A stretch of DNA of 64,000 bases from WVXP01 sp964348095. Its GTDB lineage: Bacteria > Desulfobacterota > BSN033 > WVXP01. The stretch is from positions 1 through 64,000 of the forward strand of contig CAYGBK010000011.1 in assembly GCA_964348095.1 (NCBI GenBank), read 5' to 3'. Every line of letters starts with the position of its first letter. Position 1 is the stretch's first letter. Position numbers and translations under genes: made by a program. The notes under the pieces were generated by a model. The model did not search any database and was not told the origin of the DNA. It worked only from the letters and a program-made list of their open reading frames with translations. Shown here piece by piece: positions 46,238-54,554 of this stretch.

Positions 46238-47365
46238 TCAAACAACTATACAATCGCTCCATTCCCATCCCACCGTCACCCTATTGCCTCGTTTGTGGTG
46301 CTCGACCTCCGTCGCATCGGAGATCTTGATAGAAAGGACATGCCCTTCAAGAATTCTGACTTTAAACCGGCGAATCTCTCCGAGGTAGATTTCCTCTTCA
46401 ATCGTTCCCTCAACTATGTTCCAGCCAACGGAATTCTCCTTCTTGGCAAGAAAGGTCAAGTTCTCGGGCCTCACGACTGTACAGACGCTTTCCCCCATCT
46501 CAATGTCATATTTGTTCGGTATACTAAATTCAAGTCCCCCCTCCGACGTGATTTGAATTGCCTTGTCACCCTTATTGGTCACCCGTCCCTCTAAGAAATT
46601 TGACTCCCCAATAAAGCTCGCCACAAATCTGTTGGCAGGACGTTCGTACAAGTCTTCTGGAGTTCCAATCTGTTCCACACGGCCGTTATTCATCACCGCT
46701 ATTCGATCAGACATCGTAAGCGCTTCACTCTGGTCATGGGTCACATAGACGGTCGTAATGTGGAGCCTCTCCTGAATATCCTTAATCTCCAATTGCATGG
46801 CTTCTCGAAGATTCTTATCCAGAGCCCCCAAAGGTTCATCCATCAACAGAATCGGAGGGCTAAATACCAATGCCCGCGCCAAAGCCACCCGTTGCTGTTG
46901 ACCACCGCTTAATTGTTTGGGGTAGCGTTGTTCAAACTCGGATAGTTTAACCAGCTCTAAGGCTCCTTTGACCTTTTCCCGAATATTCCTGGAATCGAGC
47001 TGTCTCATTTTCAGAGGGAAGGCAATGTTGTCAAAAACCGTCATATGAGGAAAGAGAGAATAGTTCTGGAAAACGATTCCAATGTTCCTTTTGTGGGCCG
47101 GCTTGGATACAATGGATTGATCCCCGATGCGGATATCCCCGGAGTCTGGGAACAGAAAACCTGCGATCATCATGAGCGTCGTGGTCTTTCCTGAACCACT
47201 GGGACCAAGGAAGGTAATGAATTCACCCTTCTCGATTTCCAGACAAACGTTGTCCACAGCAACGAAAGTACCGAATTTTTTTATCAGGTTCTCTAAATGA
47301 ATCGTAGATGCTCTCTCAGAGTAAGTATGACCGATAAGGCTATCCGCGCTTTCTTGCGGATTCAT
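46238..47365 (-). CDS. PotA-like ABC transporter ATP-binding protein
   Basis: A 375-residue ATPase: Walker A GPSGSGKTT, Q-loop FQNYSLFPHMT, signature LSGGQQQR, Walker B ILLMDEPLGALD and a C-terminal TOBE domain (about 290-375). It drives the PotBC-like permeases. The ATG at 47365 has GGAGG 8 bases upstream and a good promoter at 47417-47446; the frame open further upstream to 47608 is not used. It is the first gene of the long minus-strand operon. Confidence 0.92.
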   Translation of the reverse strand: MNPQESADSLIGHTYSERASTIHLENLIKKFGTFVAVDNVCLEIEKGEFITFLGPSGSGKTTTLMMIAGFLFPDSGDIRIGDQSIVSKPAHKRNIGIVFQNYSLFPHMTVFDNIAFPLKMRQLDSRNIREKVKGALELVKLSEFEQRYPKQLSGGQQQRVALARALVFSPPILLMDEPLGALDKNLREAMQLEIKDIQERLHITTVYVTHDQSEALTMSDRIAVMNNGRVEQIGTPEDLYERPANRFVASFIGESNFLEGRVTNKGDKAIQITSEGGLEFSIPNKYDIEMGESVCTVVRPENLTFLAKKENSVGWNIVEGTIEEEIYLGEIRRFKVRILEGHVLSIKISDATEVEHHKRGNRVTVGWEWSDCIVV

Positions 47366-47398
47366 GACAGTCACCTCCGAGGGCGACCATGGTTTCGA

Positions 47399-47422
47399 TA
47401 TAAAGGAATCCCGTCCTTTATA
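47399..47422. promoter_or_regulatory. Candidate operator dyad over the pot-like promoter
   Basis: TATAAAGGA (47399-47407) and TCCTTTATA (47414-47422) form a perfect 9-bp inverted repeat with a 6-base spacer. The right arm overlaps the -10 box and the left arm falls just past the predicted transcription start, the classic place for a repressor site. The in-operon XRE-cupin protein is a natural candidate. Confidence 0.55.
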
Positions 47423-47446
47423 CAGGAACCGCGTGCCCTTTGTCAA
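47417..47446 (-). promoter_or_regulatory. Promoter of the pot-like/methyltransferase operon
   Basis: On the minus strand a perfect TTGACA (47446-47441) is followed after 18 bases by TATAAA (47422-47417). Transcription would start near 47410, leaving a leader of about 45 bases before the PotA-like gene. Confidence 0.65.
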
Positions 47447-47826
47447 ATAGGAAAATCCACTCCTCTGCTTGAAGATCTTAAGAGCATGCCAATTCTCTGT
47501 TGATTTCTCCCAAAAACATACAATTCTTTTGGCTAGGCATGATTCTCGCATACTCATAATCAACTCAAGTTCCTCACCCTCTTTTCTCGGGCGAAGTAGA
47601 ACTCTCAATGAGCATGTCCTCTTCTGGCATGTAGAGATCCCTGAACCTTGAAACAGTCTATGCTATGTGCTTTTTTTGACATCTCTCGATGATTCTCACA
47701 ACTCCAAAGACGTGGAACAGCTTTTTGAGACGTCCCTTCTGTCGGATGCAAGGCAATCGACCAGGCACAATAACCTGCTGACTTTCCAAAGAAAACACAA
47801 TCCTCCTTTCAGTTCTCCATTCTTTA

Positions 47827-47855
47827 TTGTGTTTTTTCCGGCATTTCGTTATATT
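47827..47855 (+). promoter_or_regulatory. Candidate promoter of livK
   Basis: TTGTGT (47827-47832), a 17-base spacer and TATATT (47850-47855, 5 of 6). The leader would be about 48 bases and includes the AAAGGAGGG ribosome-binding site. Confidence 0.5.
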
Positions 47856-47910
47856 GGCACTGAGGCTGCCGGGAGGCAACACAACAGTTTTTCCAAAGGA
47901 GGGCTAAACT

Positions 47911-49086
47911 ATGAGAAGAGTTTCGTTCACTTTTACGATTGCTGCGATCGTCGTCTCAGCTGTAATGCTTCTCTCTGTGCAAGGCGATCTGGCCTGGGCC
48001 AAGACGATCAAGATAGCCTTTATTGGTCCCCTGACAGGACCCAACGCAGCTCAGGGCAATGGGGCCAAGAATAGCTTCGATCTGGCCATCAAACAGGCCA
48101 ACGAATCCGGAGAATTCCCATACAAAATCAAACCAGTGATCTTAGATGACGCATCGGACCCAGCTGTGGGTGTTTCCGCAGCTTTGAAGGCTGTGTCTGA
48201 CAAGAAGGTCGTGGCTGCCACTGGACACTGGAATAGTGGCGTTGCACTTGCCACCATCCATACCTTTCATTCATTCAATGTCCCATTTATGGTTTGGGGT
48301 GCGATCAGCCCGAGGATCACAGGGTATAACTATCCGCAAGTCACCCGTAACTGTCCGACCCTCGTACAGGAGAATGCCCCCTTCGCCAAGTGGGTTATCG
48401 GGGACCTTGGGTACAGAAGCTTCAGCATCATCTCCGACACGACGGACTATGGCGAGCAGAATACCAAAGCATTTAGAGACCTCGCTCAAGAGCACGGAGC
48501 GCAGATTCTCTCTGTCGATGCTGTCCCCGTAGGAACCACAGATTTCAGACCGATCCTCACAAAAATCAAAGGCCTCAACCCCTCAGCCATTTACTTTGGC
48601 GGTGTGGTTATGGAAGGCGCTCTCACCAAGAGTCAGATGGAGAAGGTCGGGTTGAATAAGGTGTTTGCCGCGGTCTCCGGGCTTGCCGACGAAAAGTTCA
48701 ACGAGGTCGCCGGGAGGGCTGCCGAGGGAACCATCATCACGAAGCCAGGATTCGAACTGGAAGAGTTGCCAGGAGGCGTCGAGTTCAAGAAAGCCTACGA
48801 GGCCCAGGGATATGGAGAACCCATGGGCGCTTATGGGATTTACGCCTATGAAGCAGCTAATATCATCCTCGAAGCCCTGAAGAAGGTTGGGCCAGATGAT
48901 AAAGAGGCAATTGCCAAGACCATCCGCGCAATGGCATACAAGGGAATCCTCGGAACGACCACTTTCGACGAGACCGGTCAAACAGAACTCGCCCTCGTGA
49001 CCAAGCTCGTCAGCCAGGACGGCAAATGGGTGAAATGGGAAAAGTCCGAGTATGGTGCAGGAAAGCGTAAACTTCCTAGCCCATAA
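47911..49086 (+). CDS. livK: Branched-chain amino-acid-type ABC substrate-binding protein
   Basis: A 391-residue periplasmic protein with a signal peptide (about residues 1-30, ending ALAWA-like) and a LivK/type I binding fold: IKIAFIGPLTGPNAAQG, then DDASDPAVGVSAALKAVSDKKVVAATG. It feeds the LivHMGF importer behind it. Ligand class is branched-chain amino acids or similar amides and amines; the family also imports urea and aromatic acids, so the symbol denotes family only. The Shine-Dalgarno sequence AAAGGAGGG is very strong. Confidence 0.85.
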   Translation: MRRVSFTFTIAAIVVSAVMLLSVQGDLAWAKTIKIAFIGPLTGPNAAQGNGAKNSFDLAIKQANESGEFPYKIKPVILDDASDPAVGVSAALKAVSDKKVVAATGHWNSGVALATIHTFHSFNVPFMVWGAISPRITGYNYPQVTRNCPTLVQENAPFAKWVIGDLGYRSFSIISDTTDYGEQNTKAFRDLAQEHGAQILSVDAVPVGTTDFRPILTKIKGLNPSAIYFGGVVMEGALTKSQMEKVGLNKVFAAVSGLADEKFNEVAGRAAEGTIITKPGFELEELPGGVEFKKAYEAQGYGEPMGAYGIYAYEAANIILEALKKVGPDDKEAIAKTIRAMAYKGILGTTTFDETGQTELALVTKLVSQDGKWVKWEKSEYGAGKRKLPSP

Positions 49087-49143
49087 AGACGTGTCTCCGC
49101 CTTCCCGGCAGCCTACCTTTTCTCCCCAGCAAAGAACCTAATA

Positions 49144-49205
49144 AGAGCTGAGAGCCGGCAAGGATTTCTTGTCAGCTCTCACTTGTTTTAGTGGGAGAGT
49201 TTTTT
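49144..49205 (+). terminator. Overlapping hairpins between livK and livH
   Basis: Hairpin 1 joins AGAGCTGA (49144-49151) with TCAGCTCT (49172-49179), with an inner CAAG/CTTG stem. Hairpin 2 joins CTCTCACT (49176-49183) with AGTGGGAG (49190-49197) and is followed by six T residues (49200-49205), like an intrinsic terminator. The two share bases and exclude each other. The livH Shine-Dalgarno GGGAGAG lies in the 3' arm of hairpin 2, and the TTG start codon begins in its T tract. Confidence 0.65.
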
Positions 49206-50127
49206 GTCTGAATTCGCCCAACAGATACTAAACGGCCTGCTCTTAGGTTGCAACTACACGCTGATTGCTATCGGGTTCAGCCTTTTCTTTGGCGCCTTGA
49301 ACGTGGTTCATTTCTCCCATGGAGATGTCTGCATTCTCGGTAGCTTTGTCGTTCTCATTTTTTATGCCGTCGGGAGTGCAAGTGGCATTTTTGCAGCTTT
49401 ACCGCCAGGTCTATCCGTCCCTCTGCTGATTGCAACTGCGGCGGCCGTGACCGGGATTTTCGGCGCCATCTTCGAAAAGCTCGTGATCAAGCCTTTTCGC
49501 CACGCCCCACTTCTCATGGTCCTTGTTGCGACTGTCGCCCTCGGCCTTATCATACGAGAAGCCATCAGGCTCTTCTACCCCCAGGGAAGCAACCCCCAAA
49601 TATTTCCGCGTTTCCTTCCCGAGGGAAGTTTCAGTATATCCGGCGTCCTCGTTCATTACGATAGCCTGATTATCCTCGTAACCACCGTCGGACTCATCAT
49701 TTTCATGTTCCTTTTGATTGAAAAGACCCGCACGGGTGCTGCGATCCGGGCTATCTCCCAGGACATTGAAGCGGCAATGATGATGGGAATCAACATCAAT
49801 GCGACGGTAGCGGTGACTTTTCTTGTTGGTTCCGGTCTGGGCGCTATTGCAGGTATCCTGAACGGCGCTTATGTCAGCATCATTCGCTTTGATATGGGAC
49901 TCATGGGCGGCATCAAGGGTTTCTCAGCCGCCGTCGTTGGAGGGTTGGGAAACATTTACGGAGCCATCTTTGGCGGGTTGGTCCTTGGATTTGTGGAGAC
50001 ATTTGCCTCTGCCTTCATACCTGGGGGAACCGCTTATAAGGACGTATTTGCGTTTCTGGTTGTGATCTTTTTTCTTGTTTTCAAGCCCTCTGGAATTCTC
50101 GGCGAAAAGGTTTACGAGAAGGTCTGA
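49204..50127 (+). CDS. livH: Branched-chain amino-acid-type ABC permease LivH
   Basis: A 307-residue membrane protein with about eight helices and LivH motifs (NGLLLGCNYTLIAIGFSLFFG, NVVHFSHGD, KGFSAAVVGGLGNIYGA). It forms the channel with LivM. Start is TTG 49204, with GGAGAG 5 bases upstream inside a hairpin arm. It comes 117 bp after livK, in contrast to the tight spacing of the next gene. Confidence 0.9.
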   Translation: MSEFAQQILNGLLLGCNYTLIAIGFSLFFGALNVVHFSHGDVCILGSFVVLIFYAVGSASGIFAALPPGLSVPLLIATAAAVTGIFGAIFEKLVIKPFRHAPLLMVLVATVALGLIIREAIRLFYPQGSNPQIFPRFLPEGSFSISGVLVHYDSLIILVTTVGLIIFMFLLIEKTRTGAAIRAISQDIEAAMMMGININATVAVTFLVGSGLGAIAGILNGAYVSIIRFDMGLMGGIKGFSAAVVGGLGNIYGAIFGGLVLGFVETFASAFIPGGTAYKDVFAFLVVIFFLVFKPSGILGEKVYEKV

Positions 50128-50129
50128 TC

Positions 50130-51278
50130 ATGCGATTGCATCAGAGATTAACGGACATGGCGGTGATATCCTTGGGGGAGATCTTTGCCTTCTCGGTTGT
50201 CGTTCTCTTTCTATGGGTGGAAAATGTCGTTGGGATTATCCTTGTGATTCTTGGAATCGGCGCGTGCTGGTATCTATTTGATCGGTTTCAGAGAGTCCAG
50301 GCCTATCTCACCGCTGCTTTTCGACGAGAAAAGAGCTTTTCTCTATTCCTTGCCTTTGTTCTACTGATTCTCCTTCCGGTGTTTCTGAGAGACGATCCCT
50401 ACCTGATCCACATATGTTTGACTGCAGGGATCTATGTGATGCTCGCCACGGGCTTGAACTACCAACTGGGAAGCACCAATATAGTCAACCTCGCCACGGC
50501 CGCCTCTTACGGAGTCGGCGCATATACGTCAGCACTCCTTTCGGTCCACACGGGGGCAAGTTTCTGGCTGGTAATCTTTGCTGCCGGAGGGGCTGCCGCG
50601 TTCATGGGATTTCTCCTCGGATTACCCACCACAAAGACCAAAGACTACTACCTCTCTTTGGTAACGATTGCCTTCGGTCTGATCGTTTACCTGTTATTGA
50701 ATAACCTCCGGTGGACAGGTGGCCCGAATGGAATCGGGGATATACCGCCTCCAACCATCTTCGGCCATTCTTTCAGAACCGAAATCGAAACCCTTGGTTT
50801 CCGTCTCCCCTTCCAAGCCAACTATTATTACCTGATCCTGATTTTCTGCTTGCTGTACACTCTAATCTCTCAACGCCTGCACAACTCCCGGACTGGTTTG
50901 ACATGGAATGCGATCCGGGAAGACGACATCGCTGCAAGATGTTCAGGGATTCATGTGGCCAATTACAAAATCCTGTCCTTTTGTATCAACTGTTTTCTCG
51001 ATGGCGTGACCGGGGCAGTATACGCCCATTACGTGGGATTCATATCTCCGGAAAATTTCCAATTCATGCTCTCGGTGGTTGTGGTGACCATGGTGATCCT
51101 GGGCGGTATGGACAATGTTTTCGGGGTTGTATTCGGTGCAGTCCTGCTCACCCTTCTTCCCGAAAAGTTTCGAATCTTTCAAGATTTTCGACTCATGCTT
51201 TATGGAACTATCGTCATCGTGACCCTCGTCTTCAGGCCACAGGGCCTTTTTCCACAGAAGCTGAGAAGATATGGATAG
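50130..51278 (+). CDS. livM: Branched-chain amino-acid-type ABC permease LivM
   Basis: A 382-residue membrane permease with LivM motifs: a long N-terminal hydrophobic region, TGLNYQLGSTNIVNLATAASYGVGAY, and DIAARCSGIHVANYKILSF in the EAA-like loop. It partners LivH. It starts 2 bp after livH. Confidence 0.9.
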   Translation: MRLHQRLTDMAVISLGEIFAFSVVVLFLWVENVVGIILVILGIGACWYLFDRFQRVQAYLTAAFRREKSFSLFLAFVLLILLPVFLRDDPYLIHICLTAGIYVMLATGLNYQLGSTNIVNLATAASYGVGAYTSALLSVHTGASFWLVIFAAGGAAAFMGFLLGLPTTKTKDYYLSLVTIAFGLIVYLLLNNLRWTGGPNGIGDIPPPTIFGHSFRTEIETLGFRLPFQANYYYLILIFCLLYTLISQRLHNSRTGLTWNAIREDDIAARCSGIHVANYKILSFCINCFLDGVTGAVYAHYVGFISPENFQFMLSVVVVTMVILGGMDNVFGVVFGAVLLTLLPEKFRIFQDFRLMLYGTIVIVTLVFRPQGLFPQKLRRYG

Positions 51279-51354
51279 GATGACGCATCGAAGCGAAGAT
51301 ACCGTCACTCATGGCAGTGACTCTCGGATTAGTCTCGAAGTGCACTTATGTTCG

Positions 51355-51477
51355 CCAAAATCGCAGGACGAAATCCGAAGTACGAAACAATTCTGAAATC
51401 CTAAATTCAAATGTTCCAAACGACGTTTCGAATTCCTGTCATTCGATATGCTAATTTGTTTTGGATTTTAGATTTGA
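51355..51477. repeat. Palindromic dispersed repeat, copy 2
   Basis: A diverged copy of 16556-16692: CGAAATCCGAAGTACGAAAC, CTGAAATCCTAAATTC, a centre near CGACG and a returning arm TTTGTTTTGGATTTTAGATT. It lies between livM and livG inside the liv operon and carries no gene. Confidence 0.7.
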
Positions 51478-51549
51478 CAAACCATCTTACACCAAAAGAC
51501 ACGCATACTCAGCCTTCTCTGATTGGGACGATAGAAAAGGAAGGGGCCC

Positions 51550-52341
51550 ATGTCTCTTTTGGAGACCAATGATCTGACAATTCAGTTCGGCGGACTCACC
51601 GCAGTCAGCGACGTAACCTTTCATATCGCTCCGGGTGAGGTGGTCGGTCTGATTGGCCCCAACGGCTCTGGTAAGACAACCTTCTTCAATCTGATTACTG
51701 GAATCTACCGGCCGACTTCCGGAGAGATACTTTTCAGGAGAGAGAGGGTTATTGGCCTTCAACCCTTTCAGCTTGCACGGAAAGGCATTGCTCGAACATT
51801 TCAGAATAGTCGACTGTTCTCCAACTTGAGCGTTCTCGATAATGTCATCATTGGTATGCACCACAAACAGCGTTCACAGTGGTACCATGCGATCTTCCGA
51901 AGCCGATTTTCTAGGAAAGAGCTAGATGAGGCCGCCCACAAGGCCATAGAGCTCCTCGGCTATTTCAGCCAGGAACTTGTCGATGATCGTTACAAGAAGG
52001 CGGCAGATCTCCCTCAGGCTCACAGGCGACGGCTAGAGATCTGTCGGGCCCTCGCAGCCGACCCTGTTCTTCTCCTCCTCGATGAACCCTCGGCAGGGAT
52101 GGATCCGGAAGAGACTGCAGATCTTATGGAAGACATCAGAAAGATACAAAAGAGAATGAGCGACATCGGAATAGTCATCATTGAGCATGACATGACCGTG
52201 ATCGAGAATATTGCTGATCGTGTCGTTGTCTTCAATTATGGGCAAAAGATAGCTGAAGGTTCGTTCGCCCAAATCGCCGAGAATCCCGAGGTTCTCGAGG
52301 CCTATCTGGGGGAATCAAGCGGAAATGCTCAGGCTAGTTGA
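51550..52341 (+). CDS. livG: Branched-chain amino-acid-type ABC ATPase LivG
   Basis: A 263-residue ATPase: Walker A GPNGSGKTT, LivG-type Q-loop ARTFQNSRLF, signature-like region LPQAHRRRLEI, and Walker B LLLLDEPSAGMD. The signature reads LPQAHRRR where LSYGQQRR is usual, so the signature motif is degenerate; the catalytic Glu and H-loop (IEHDM) are intact. Separated from livM by 271 bp holding the palindromic repeat. Confidence 0.9.
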   Translation: MSLLETNDLTIQFGGLTAVSDVTFHIAPGEVVGLIGPNGSGKTTFFNLITGIYRPTSGEILFRRERVIGLQPFQLARKGIARTFQNSRLFSNLSVLDNVIIGMHHKQRSQWYHAIFRSRFSRKELDEAAHKAIELLGYFSQELVDDRYKKAADLPQAHRRRLEICRALAADPVLLLLDEPSAGMDPEETADLMEDIRKIQKRMSDIGIVIIEHDMTVIENIADRVVVFNYGQKIAEGSFAQIAENPEVLEAYLGESSGNAQAS

Positions 52342-53038
52342 AGTCTCCACAGAATACGACGGGGTTCCTATGTTGCGGAGCGTGAGCCTCAGCATCGAAA
52401 AGGGAAAACTCGTGTGTCTTCTCGGCAGTAACGGGGCTGGAAAAACGACAACTGTCAAAACGATCATCGGATTTGTTAAGCCCACCCGTGGAGCGATCTA
52501 TTTCGAGGAAAAGTCCCTTGCTCACCTCAAGACGAACCGGATCATCGAACAGGGTATCTCAGTTGTCCCTGAAGGGAGACGGCTTTTCCCAAAAATGACG
52601 ATTCTCGAGAATCTCAGGCTGGGAGCCTATTTTGCCACCGACTCGAGGGACCTTAACGAGCGACTGGAAAGAGTTTTCGCACTCTTTCCGATTCTCAGGG
52701 ACCGTATCCATCAAACAGCCGGCACTCTCAGCGGGGGCGAGCAAGGGATGGTCGCTATTGGACGGGGCATGATGAGTAGACCGAAGATCCTCCTCCTCGA
52801 TGAACCCTCTCTTGGACTCGCTCCGAAACTTATCGAGGAATACTTTCGGACCATCGAACGGATCAACAGATACGAGAACACGACGATCCTTCTCATCGAG
52901 CAGAACGCGGCCAAGGCTCTCTCGATTGCTGACCAGGGCTATGTATTGCAGAAGGGCCAGATCATCGCCGAAGGGACACCTCAGGAAATAATACGTACTG
53001 AGGTCATCAAGAAGGCATATCTGAAGGGGAGGACGTAA
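52325..53038 (+). CDS. livF: Branched-chain amino-acid-type ABC ATPase LivF
   Basis: A 237-residue ATPase: Walker A GSNGAGKTT, LivF-type PEGRRLFPKMTILENL, signature LSGGEQGMVAIGRGM, Walker B ILLLDEPSLGL and LLIEQN. It overlaps livG by 17 bp. It closes the livKHMGF set and is convergent with the second MtmB-like gene. Confidence 0.93.
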   Translation: MLRLVEVSTEYDGVPMLRSVSLSIEKGKLVCLLGSNGAGKTTTVKTIIGFVKPTRGAIYFEEKSLAHLKTNRIIEQGISVVPEGRRLFPKMTILENLRLGAYFATDSRDLNERLERVFALFPILRDRIHQTAGTLSGGEQGMVAIGRGMMSRPKILLLDEPSLGLAPKLIEEYFRTIERINRYENTTILLIEQNAAKALSIADQGYVLQKGQIIAEGTPQEIIRTEVIKKAYLKGRT

Positions 53039-53068
53039 CGCTGGTTTGATCTGTGGCCAGATACCCTG

Positions 53069-54463
53069 TCATCTCCCCGGCTCGAGAACAGAATAATCCA
53101 ACCCAAGAGAGGTGACCTCTTTTTTCACCGTTTCGTAGAGATCCAAGTACTCCTGAGTGGGTTCAACTCGTTCCATGTCATAGCATTCGCTGATTGTCTT
53201 CCCAATCGGCGCTTGGGAGATCATCTCCTCATATTTTGGGAGAATCTTCTTAACGAGGTCGTTGGCGTCTTTGCGGGACAGTCCCATCCGAGTGGCTGCA
53301 TGGGCAGCCTGTGCACAAATCCGCCCTTCCATGCCTGTGCACCGCTCCGGATGTTTGTTACGTGCAACCGCAGCAGGGGAAAGATCTGCCCCAGAAACAG
53401 CAGCAGTTATCCCGTGCGCAATCAGCTCATAACAGGCCATTTCTGTGCACGGACCCGCTGCAATGAACGTATTTGCGAAGTGGAGAAGATGGGTATTACG
53501 GGCCAATGCCTGGTGAGCTGCACTGACGAGCCAGAGCATTTGACGGGTCGTGTTACATGTCTCATGAATGTGAATCGGGAAACAGACCGAATACTCGGTC
53601 TCGAAAACGAGCCGACCCAGAAAAGTGTGGGCCACCAGAACCATCGAGGTTCCCTCCGGCCCTCCCGCATAGCCGCCCATGAGCGGACCATAGAGGCCAC
53701 CGATCGAGTAAGTGGTTCGCCTCAGAAAAGGGATCTTCTTCATCCGGTCATAGTCCACCTTCATCTCGGCAATGGCGGCACAGAGCATTCCATCCCTCGC
53801 GAGGGCACCAAACTCTGGCCTTGCGGCTGCGATCATGGCGTCCGCCTTTTCCGCGGCTGACACCATCGTATACATTCCCTTGCCCGGACACCCTGCCCGC
53901 CTGGCAGCCTCCCGCCGTTTACCAACGTCCCAGATGGCAGCCTCCACCTCAATTGGCGATCCTGACCGGACTTCAACCCCACCCAAGGTGTGGAGCAAAG
54001 AACCGGCAGAGAAACAGTCGGCTAAGGGTTCTTTTGCCGTGCTCATGGCCGCTTGAAGAAAGGTCTCTTCTGAATATGGCGTCCCCACAAGGGTGAAATT
54101 ACAGAAACACGGTCGGGAATCCTCGACCTCTCTCTTTTTCTGAACCCGCTGGTCTCGCCCCTCTCCCCAGACAATCTTGCTCGCGCCGGCGTCAAGGGCG
54201 TCAAAAAGCTCCTCTTTACTGAATTTCATAACCCTACCGGTGTCCGTGCAATATACCCCAACCTCCAAAAAGAACTCCACGGCAGCATCAAAAAGCCGAT
54301 CCGCGAGTTTATCGTCCGAGGGGATAGCCTGTTCAGGATCAAATGTGATGTCATATTTCTGGATGACCTCGCCGGCCACCCGTCCGACTCGCCGGTCAAA
54401 ATCCCCTTCTGCCAGCATGTCACCGCTTTCGGACCGACCTGCGACTTCCCAAAAGTCAATCAT
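53069..54463 (-). CDS. MtmB-like protein without pyrrolysine, second paralogue
   Basis: A 464-residue paralogue of the protein at 44055-45437, sharing FWEVAGRSESG, the GCPGKG segment, LYGPLMGGYAGGPEGT, AGPCTEM and the C-terminal VEPTQEYLDLYETVK with LGLDYSVLEPGR. The region around the pyrrolysine position of MtmB reads PEFGALARDG in an unbroken frame. Its corrinoid partner lies 91 bp upstream. ATG 54463 has AAGGAG 6 bases upstream; the longer frame to 54520 is rejected. Confidence 0.78.
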   Translation of the reverse strand: MIDFWEVAGRSESGDMLAEGDFDRRVGRVAGEVIQKYDITFDPEQAIPSDDKLADRLFDAAVEFFLEVGVYCTDTGRVMKFSKEELFDALDAGASKIVWGEGRDQRVQKKREVEDSRPCFCNFTLVGTPYSEETFLQAAMSTAKEPLADCFSAGSLLHTLGGVEVRSGSPIEVEAAIWDVGKRREAARRAGCPGKGMYTMVSAAEKADAMIAAARPEFGALARDGMLCAAIAEMKVDYDRMKKIPFLRRTTYSIGGLYGPLMGGYAGGPEGTSMVLVAHTFLGRLVFETEYSVCFPIHIHETCNTTRQMLWLVSAAHQALARNTHLLHFANTFIAAGPCTEMACYELIAHGITAAVSGADLSPAAVARNKHPERCTGMEGRICAQAAHAATRMGLSRKDANDLVKKILPKYEEMISQAPIGKTISECYDMERVEPTQEYLDLYETVKKEVTSLGLDYSVLEPGR

Positions 54464-54554
54464 AGGACTCTCCTTTCCTTCCATGACGGCTGAGACGGAC
54501 ACGACTGCTTCTATCGCCAATTAAAGAGGTCTTTTCAATCCCTGTAAGACCCCA

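Larger units (their letters stand above)
47366..47910. other. Divergent promoter region between the pot-like and liv operons
   Basis: A 545-bp gap between two divergent transport operons. It holds a minus-strand promoter with an overlapping dyad (47399-47446) and a plus-strand promoter for livK (47827-47855). No gene is supported here. Confidence 0.6.

Noticed and set aside
46109..46594. 161-codon plus-strand frame over the PotA-like gene end
   Set aside because: It is antisense to the ATPase gene and shows no family motifs.
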